From JAJCYX01 sp965243825 (GTDB taxonomy: Bacteria > Chloroflexota > Dehalococcoidia > Lucifugimonadales > Lucifugimonadaceae): a DNA stretch of 64,000 bases. Of this stretch, positions 59,441-64,000 are shown in pieces (position 1 is the first letter of the stretch; every line of letters begins with the position of its first letter). The translations under genes and the position numbers were made by a program. The notes below the pieces were generated by a model that was given only the letters and a program-made list of their open reading frames with translations, ran no database searches and was not told the DNA's origin. The DNA is taken from NCBI GenBank assembly GCA_965243825.1, contig CBDEVT010000001.1:62001-126000 (forward strand), in the 5' to 3' direction.

Positions 59441-60634
59441 ATGGGCACAGCGCCTACATCTCAGCCACAGCGAGTCGAAACGCACGAACATCGTGTCGTG
59501 TTTCATGCCGATCTCGATGCTTTCTACGTCGCTGTAGAGCGGGTACTTGATCCGTCGCTGATCGGCAAACCTGTGATCGTTGGAGGTCTTGGCAACCGGG
59601 GTGTTGTAGCGACAGCCTCTTATGAAGCGCGTAAGTTCGGCGTTCACTCCGCTCAACCCATGGCGATAGCGCGCCGCCGCTGCCCGCAGGCTGTATATCT
59701 GCGTGGCAACCGCGAGAAGTACAGCGAGTTCAGCAAGCGGTTCTTCGCCATCCTTGAACGCTTCACACCTGTTGTTGCAGGCGTGTCGATCGACGAGGCC
59801 TACCTCGACATGACGGGTTCCGAGCGACTTTTTGGTCGGCCCATTCAAGTGGCGGAGGAGATCCGGCGGCTCACTCGGGAAGAGGTCGGGATCACTGTCT
59901 CGATCGGCATTGGACCAAGCAAGCTCGTGGCCAAGATGGCGTCGGAAGAAGCAAAGCCGGACGGAGTGTTCGAGGTCAAGCCCGATGAGGTCGAGTCGTT
60001 CATGGCACCTCAGCCGGTGCGTGCATTGCCGGGCATTGGCCCGAAATCTGCCGAGGCACTGGCCACTCTCCGCATCGACACTCTTGGCCAACTTGCGTCA
60101 CATCCGGTCGGTCCAATCCGCAGAGCCCTTGGCCCAAACGTCGCGGGTTGGTTGCAGCTTCGAGCGCGCGGGATAGACAACTCACCGGTAAGAGAACGCG
60201 CCAAGTCGAAATCGATCAGCGCGGAGACTACCTTTTCAGAGAACGTTGCTGATCCTAACGAAATGGAGAAGGTGTTACAGCGGCTTTCCGAAAGGGTTGG
60301 CCGCAGGCTCAGGCGTTCAGGCATGCATGCCCGAAACGTCGGTCTGAAGCTCCGCTACCCGGACTTTGCGACGGTCACAAGACAAGCCACGCTCTCCCAA
60401 TCCTCAGGCGGTGACGACGTAATAACTATGACGGTGCACGAACTCCTGAAAAAGACCCTGCGTGAGCGGTCCGGTGCTGTTCGTCTGCTTGGCGTGGCAG
60501 TCGGTGGCCTGGGTGAGCCTATGGCCCAGCTTTCGCTACTTGATGACAGTCCACAGAAAGACAGCGCGATCAGTACCGCAGTCGACAAAGCTCGAGAGCG
60601 CTTCGGAGACGGTGCCGTAACGCGGGGTAGCTGA
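59441..60634 (+). CDS. dinB: DNA polymerase IV
   Basis: A 397-residue Y-family translesion polymerase. VVFHADLDAFYVAVERV (about 19-35) and VSIDEAYLDMTGSERLFG hold the metal-binding acidic residues. The thumb has ALPGIGPKSAEALATLRIDTLGQL, and the little-finger domain follows. Near the C-terminus AQLSLLDD resembles a beta-clamp binding motif. It copies past damaged bases at the cost of accuracy. It stands alone; no SOS box was recognised in the 87 bp upstream. Confidence 0.95.
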   Translation: MGTAPTSQPQRVETHEHRVVFHADLDAFYVAVERVLDPSLIGKPVIVGGLGNRGVVATASYEARKFGVHSAQPMAIARRRCPQAVYLRGNREKYSEFSKRFFAILERFTPVVAGVSIDEAYLDMTGSERLFGRPIQVAEEIRRLTREEVGITVSIGIGPSKLVAKMASEEAKPDGVFEVKPDEVESFMAPQPVRALPGIGPKSAEALATLRIDTLGQLASHPVGPIRRALGPNVAGWLQLRARGIDNSPVRERAKSKSISAETTFSENVADPNEMEKVLQRLSERVGRRLRRSGMHARNVGLKLRYPDFATVTRQATLSQSSGGDDVITMTVHELLKKTLRERSGAVRLLGVAVGGLGEPMAQLSLLDDSPQKDSAISTAVDKARERFGDGAVTRGS

Positions 60635-60641
60635 CGCTGTT

Positions 60642-61589
60642 TCAGGCTCCGACCGTCGCGTGTTGCTCTGTCAGGCCGAGCGCGCGGGCTCGCTCAAGCA
60701 CCTGCTCACGCTGCTCATCGGTCAGTCTTTCGACAGGAGGTATAGAACGACCGCAGTCGATGCCGAGTCTCTCTGACAGGATCGCCTTGGTTACGTCGGA
60801 AGGGGCGCCGAACATGCGGACAATGTCCACGATCTCGCCGACTCCGTCTTGCAGTTCCTGGGCCCGTTCCATGTCGCCATGTTCCCATGCAGCAAACAGC
60901 TCCGAGTAATGCCATGGTGCGATCGAAAGTGGAGCGTCGACGGTTCCAACGGCTCCCATCGTGAGTGATGGCAGCGGTAGAGCACCATTGCCAGAGAAGC
61001 ACTTAAGGCCCATGTTAGCGAAGGTCCGGATGTCGCCGAAATTCGCAGCAGAGTGCTTCAATCCAACGATGGACGGTACAGCAGCCATGTACTTTTCCAT
61101 TAGATCTGGAACTGTTTCGACCTGCGTGAGCTGCGGCAGGTTGTAGACAAAGAAAGGGAGCCCGTCAGCGGCGTCTGCCACCGCCTTGTAGTGCTCAATC
61201 TGGGATTTCTCCGAGCTTCGGAAAAAGAACGGAGGCACGCAACAGATCGCAGCACAGCCGTAGTCTTTAGCCTGCTTAGCCGCTTTAGCAGCGCTCGCGG
61301 TACTTATCGCACCGACGTGCATGATCGCCAACGCCCTGCCCTGCGTGACTTCGCCTGACACTCGTGCAACCGTCTCTCGCTGCTCCTCAGTGAGTATTGG
61401 TCCTTCACCTGTGCTGCCAGCCATCCAGAAGCCACCGACTCCGTTGGCGATGTTGTCTTCCAGTAGTGCCCGCAACGCGGCTTCGTTGACTGATCCGTCT
61501 TCGGAGGTCGGCGTCGGTGGCGCCGGAAACACGCCTTTGAATTCGAGTTCGTTGTCGGCGTGGGAGCCATTCGTCGAGGAGGTCGTCAT
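60642..61589 (-). CDS. DapA / N-acetylneuraminate lyase family protein
   Basis: A 315-residue TIM-barrel aldolase. GFWMAGSTGEGPILTEEQR (about 53-71) is the Gly-x-x-Gly-Glu motif, FVYNLP holds the Tyr and GLKHSAANFGD the Schiff-base Lys. The N-terminal extension (about 1-16) is unstructured. The family includes dihydrodipicolinate synthase, but also 2-keto-3-deoxy acid aldolases. With two enolase-superfamily dehydratases in the same window, a role in splitting 2-keto-3-deoxy sugar acids is as likely as lysine synthesis. No dap gene is adjacent. Confidence 0.85.
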   Translation of the reverse strand: MTTSSTNGSHADNELEFKGVFPAPPTPTSEDGSVNEAALRALLEDNIANGVGGFWMAGSTGEGPILTEEQRETVARVSGEVTQGRALAIMHVGAISTASAAKAAKQAKDYGCAAICCVPPFFFRSSEKSQIEHYKAVADAADGLPFFVYNLPQLTQVETVPDLMEKYMAAVPSIVGLKHSAANFGDIRTFANMGLKCFSGNGALPLPSLTMGAVGTVDAPLSIAPWHYSELFAAWEHGDMERAQELQDGVGEIVDIVRMFGAPSDVTKAILSERLGIDCGRSIPPVERLTDEQREQVLERARALGLTEQHATVGA

Positions 61590-61674
61590 GGTGGGTCTCC
61601 GTACTCTTGCGGTCAGATCACAGCAGATTGCGGCAGTCTATCGGGTTTTGGCGACCGAAGATGGAATTCTTCAG

Positions 61675-63351
61675 CTACAGGCCGCTCATCTCGCGCTTCA
61701 TCTGCGCCAGCCCCATCGGTCCGAGTCTAAGTGCGGCGTTGTGCCAGTTCTTTAGATCGAAATCAACACCAGCCTTCGACTTCGCGGCTTCCCTCGCCTC
61801 AAGCCAGACTCGTTCGCCTACTTTGTAGCTGATCGCCTGTCCAGGCAGGCCAAGGTACCTGTCGACCTCGCTGGCTACAAAGTCAGCCGGAAAGTGAACC
61901 CTGTCCCTCATGAACTCGAGTGCAAGATCGCCGTTCCAAACCTCGCCCGGGTGGAATTCTGAGTCGGCAGGAATCTTAAGTCCGAGGTGCATACCGATGT
62001 CTACAACCACTCGCACTGACCGTAGTGCCTGAGCGTCCAGCATGCCCATGTAGTAGTCAGGATTCTCCAGATAGCCAAGCTCACCCATCAGGCGTTCTGC
62101 GTAGAGCGCCCAGCCTTCGACGTAGCCAGACGTCCCTGCCATTAGTCGTTGGTAGCGTGACAGTTCATCAGCAAGCGTCAGGTTGGTCGCGATCTGGAAA
62201 TGGTGTCCGGGCACACCTTCGTGGTAAGCGATAGAGACCTCGCGCCAGATCGGGAACGCCGTCTTGCCGCCAGTCGGATACCAGGTCCTACCGGGCCGTG
62301 AGAAATCTTCAGACGGCCCTGTGTAGTACATAGCCAGGGCGCCACCGGGTGGAGCAATCATCGCCTCGATCTCCCGGACACGGGGATCAAGGTCGAAGTG
62401 CTTGCCGTCAAAGTCTTCTATGGTGGCGTCCTGCAGGTCCTGCATCCACTGCCTGAACTCATCCACACCGTTAATGGCACGGGTAGGATCGGTCTCAAGG
62501 AATTCGACCGCCTCTGCCACTGAAGCACCCGACTGGATCTTGCCGGCGGTCTTTTCCATTTCCGAACGCACCCACTTCGTCTGCTCCCAGCCCCACCGAT
62601 ACGTCTCTTCAAGATCGAGCTCAATTCCGTTGTAGCTGCGCGCAGCAAGCGAATATCGTTCCTTGCCGACGCCGTCCTGTTCGGTTGCGGCAGAAAGGTA
62701 CTCGTCACGGAGGAAAGTGGCGAAAGCTGCAAACGATTCGGTCGCGTTTGCGGCGGCTGCTTCGAGTCGTTGCTTGAGTGCTGATCCACCGTGCTTCGAC
62801 GAATCGAAACCTGCAATCAGTCGAGACATAAACGAATCATCGCCATCTGAGCCAACCCACGTGTCGAGTTGTTCAGCAGTTCCAACCACCTGTCGCTTAG
62901 CAGCAACCTTTCCGCCATCCGCGCCAAGCCGCATCGACAATTTGTAACTGTCCAGTGCCTCGCTAACCTTCTCGATTCGGGAAGCAATGTTCGACCAGTG
63001 CTCTTCAGTCTCCTGCGGCATCATGTCGAAGATGGATCGGGTCGACTGCACCGGACTGTGGAGGATGTTCAGTCCTCGCAGGTGCTCACCTGCTTCATGC
63101 TGCTCAACACCCAGACGCAGTTCTTCGAGAAAGGTGTCCCGACAGACCCTTTCTCGATCATTTGCCGGTGTCGCTGCTTCCATCTCTCTGATAGCTGCTC
63201 GTTCCGCGGCAGCCATCGCCTCCGCACCTACCGGTGAGAAGTCGTTCATCTGGTCTTCATAGCCCGGCACGCCCATGTAGGTTGCGCCGATCGGGCTCAG
63301 GGCGGCGTAGGTCTCGACAAATCTGTCAGCTATCTCATAGACGGATGGCAT
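61675..63351 (-). CDS. DUF885 family protein (putative metallopeptidase)
   Basis: A 558-residue member of the DUF885 family. The HExxxxH-like motif is AYHEGVPGHHFQIA near residue 378, with a downstream Glu in EGWALYAERLMGELGYLENPD. These are features of a zinc peptidase in the M2/M3-like superfamily. No signal peptide is seen, so it is probably cytoplasmic. The substrate is unknown; the family is often predicted to cleave small peptides. It ends 86 bp from the DapA-like gene and could share its transcript. Confidence 0.85.
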   Translation of the reverse strand: MPSVYEIADRFVETYAALSPIGATYMGVPGYEDQMNDFSPVGAEAMAAAERAAIREMEAATPANDRERVCRDTFLEELRLGVEQHEAGEHLRGLNILHSPVQSTRSIFDMMPQETEEHWSNIASRIEKVSEALDSYKLSMRLGADGGKVAAKRQVVGTAEQLDTWVGSDGDDSFMSRLIAGFDSSKHGGSALKQRLEAAAANATESFAAFATFLRDEYLSAATEQDGVGKERYSLAARSYNGIELDLEETYRWGWEQTKWVRSEMEKTAGKIQSGASVAEAVEFLETDPTRAINGVDEFRQWMQDLQDATIEDFDGKHFDLDPRVREIEAMIAPPGGALAMYYTGPSEDFSRPGRTWYPTGGKTAFPIWREVSIAYHEGVPGHHFQIATNLTLADELSRYQRLMAGTSGYVEGWALYAERLMGELGYLENPDYYMGMLDAQALRSVRVVVDIGMHLGLKIPADSEFHPGEVWNGDLALEFMRDRVHFPADFVASEVDRYLGLPGQAISYKVGERVWLEAREAAKSKAGVDFDLKNWHNAALRLGPMGLAQMKREMSGL

Positions 63352-63395
63352 TTCAGTTACCTTCTTTTCCGATACAGGTCGCGCTGCTCCTGTGT

Positions 63396-64000
63396 TTACC
63401 CAAGTTTTCTGTACTTGAATCCACCGAGGTTGAACCCGTTGACCACGCCCGAGTCGCCGCGCTCGAACGAAACTGTCTCCCCTGCTGCCCTGCCGTTAGA
63501 AACAACAAAGGTGTCAGGTTCGTCAGTCTTTTGAAGCCTGGCTGGCGCGTGCAGATTGATCGACCCTTTGTCAGGTGACAAAAACTCCAGGCCATTCTCA
63601 ATGCCAGAGATCTCCAGGGGCAGCCCTGGTTCAGCCCAGTATCTGCCGTTGTAGTCAGTCGCAACACTGTCACGCCTTGAAGCAGCTGACTCCAATGCTT
63701 CAGGAGGCAGTTCAGCAGTGTCACCAACCAGCATTCCGGCTATCTTTAACGCTAAATCAGCGTTCCATGAGACCGGCCACATGTTCACCAACAGGATCAC
63801 ACCGGTCTTCGTTGGAACGTTGAAGAAGACGCTGGTTGAGAAGCCGTGCACCGCGCCGCCATGGTTCCAGAAGACATGGTCGCCCTTACGAACCGCACGC
63901 CAGCCAAGGCCCTGCCCGTTCGACCAGTCGTCGGCGATGTAGACCGGCCTGCGCATTTCAGTCAGAGACTGCTTTGACAACACGCTCCCAGATCCATCAC
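63396..64000 (-). CDS. Beta-lactamase-fold serine hydrolase, N-terminally truncated by the window edge
   Basis: The frame is open to base 64000, giving about 200 C-terminal residues; the catalytic SxxK region lies outside the window. The visible part has LSKQSLTEM and GQGLGWRAVRKGDHVFWNHGGAVHGFSTSVFFNVP. The latter carries the His-Gly-Gly motif equivalent to the KTG box of class C beta-lactamases and related esterases. The terminal half is the extra C-terminal domain of that family. Whether it acts on lactams, esters or peptides cannot be said. The GTG at 63983 is not the real start. Confidence 0.8.
   Translation of the reverse strand, partial: DGSGSVLSKQSLTEMRRPVYIADDWSNGQGLGWRAVRKGDHVFWNHGGAVHGFSTSVFFNVPTKTGVILLVNMWPVSWNADLALKIAGMLVGDTAELPPEALESAASRRDSVATDYNGRYWAEPGLPLEISGIENGLEFLSPDKGSINLHAPARLQKTDEPDTFVVSNGRAAGETVSFERGDSGVVNGFNLGGFKYRKLG

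Overview
The window is a gene-dense, moderately GC-rich bacterial chromosome segment carrying about 63 protein genes, mostly with gaps under 150 bp. I see no rRNA, tRNA, CRISPR array, prophage or insertion sequence. The gene content suggests a Chloroflexota member, most likely Dehalococcoidia and possibly a marine SAR202-like lineage. The reasons are a division cluster (mraZ-rsmH-ftsA-ftsZ) with no peptidoglycan genes in it, many lipoproteins with Thr/Pro-rich spacers, DUF3179, DUF6174 and SIMPL lipoproteins, a B12-dependent ribonucleotide reductase, and two enolase-superfamily sugar-acid dehydratases. This placement is inference; no marker phylogeny was run.

Layout. 1-6 kb: truncated MFS transporter, a two-gene split D-glutamate cyclase, small hypothetical genes, a galactonate-dehydratase-like enzyme and a two-anchor membrane protein. 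6-13 kb: ychF, a conserved unknown, hemW and selB run on the minus strand, followed by a DUF1232 protein and holA. 13-20 kb: a TPR lipoprotein, two tandem DUF3179 lipoproteins and a riboflavin operon (ribE-ribBA-ribH), with ribD at 35 kb. 19.5-32 kb: trmD-rplS, a metallophosphoesterase, a hairpin-rich intergenic RNA candidate, priA, a receiver-like protein, def, secD-secF behind a structured leader, nfo, a small zincin and lepB. 32-36 kb: ECF sigma factor with an unusual membrane partner, SIMPL lipoprotein, ribD, moaB. 37-41 kb: the division cluster behind four 10-bp MraZ-type boxes. 41-48 kb: FAD oxidoreductase, two small membrane proteins and a tightly packed five-gene operon (amidase, VOC protein, methyltransferase-like protein, GNAT, Fe-dependent alcohol dehydrogenase). 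48-51 kb: nrdR-nrdJ with a NrdR-type box, a consensus -35 and a structured leader. 51-64 kb: second enolase-superfamily enzyme, GNAT, a coiled-coil protein with a histone H1-like tail, birA, DUF167, YggT, proC, pdxA, a triple DUF6174 lipoprotein, dinB, a DapA-like lyase, a DUF885 protein and a truncated beta-lactamase-fold protein.

The most interesting signals are regulatory or architectural: (1) a 9-nt element present twice, both copies complementary to one segment between them, giving terminator/antiterminator geometry at 21852-21958; (2) leader hairpins followed by T-runs just upstream of rplS, secD and the gene before priA; (3) the MraZ operator array; (4) the nrdR leader, whose last hairpin holds the ribosome binding site in its loop; (5) the DivIVA-like/H1-like fusion; (6) altered conserved residues in RibD and RibH; and (7) the split D-glutamate cyclase pair.
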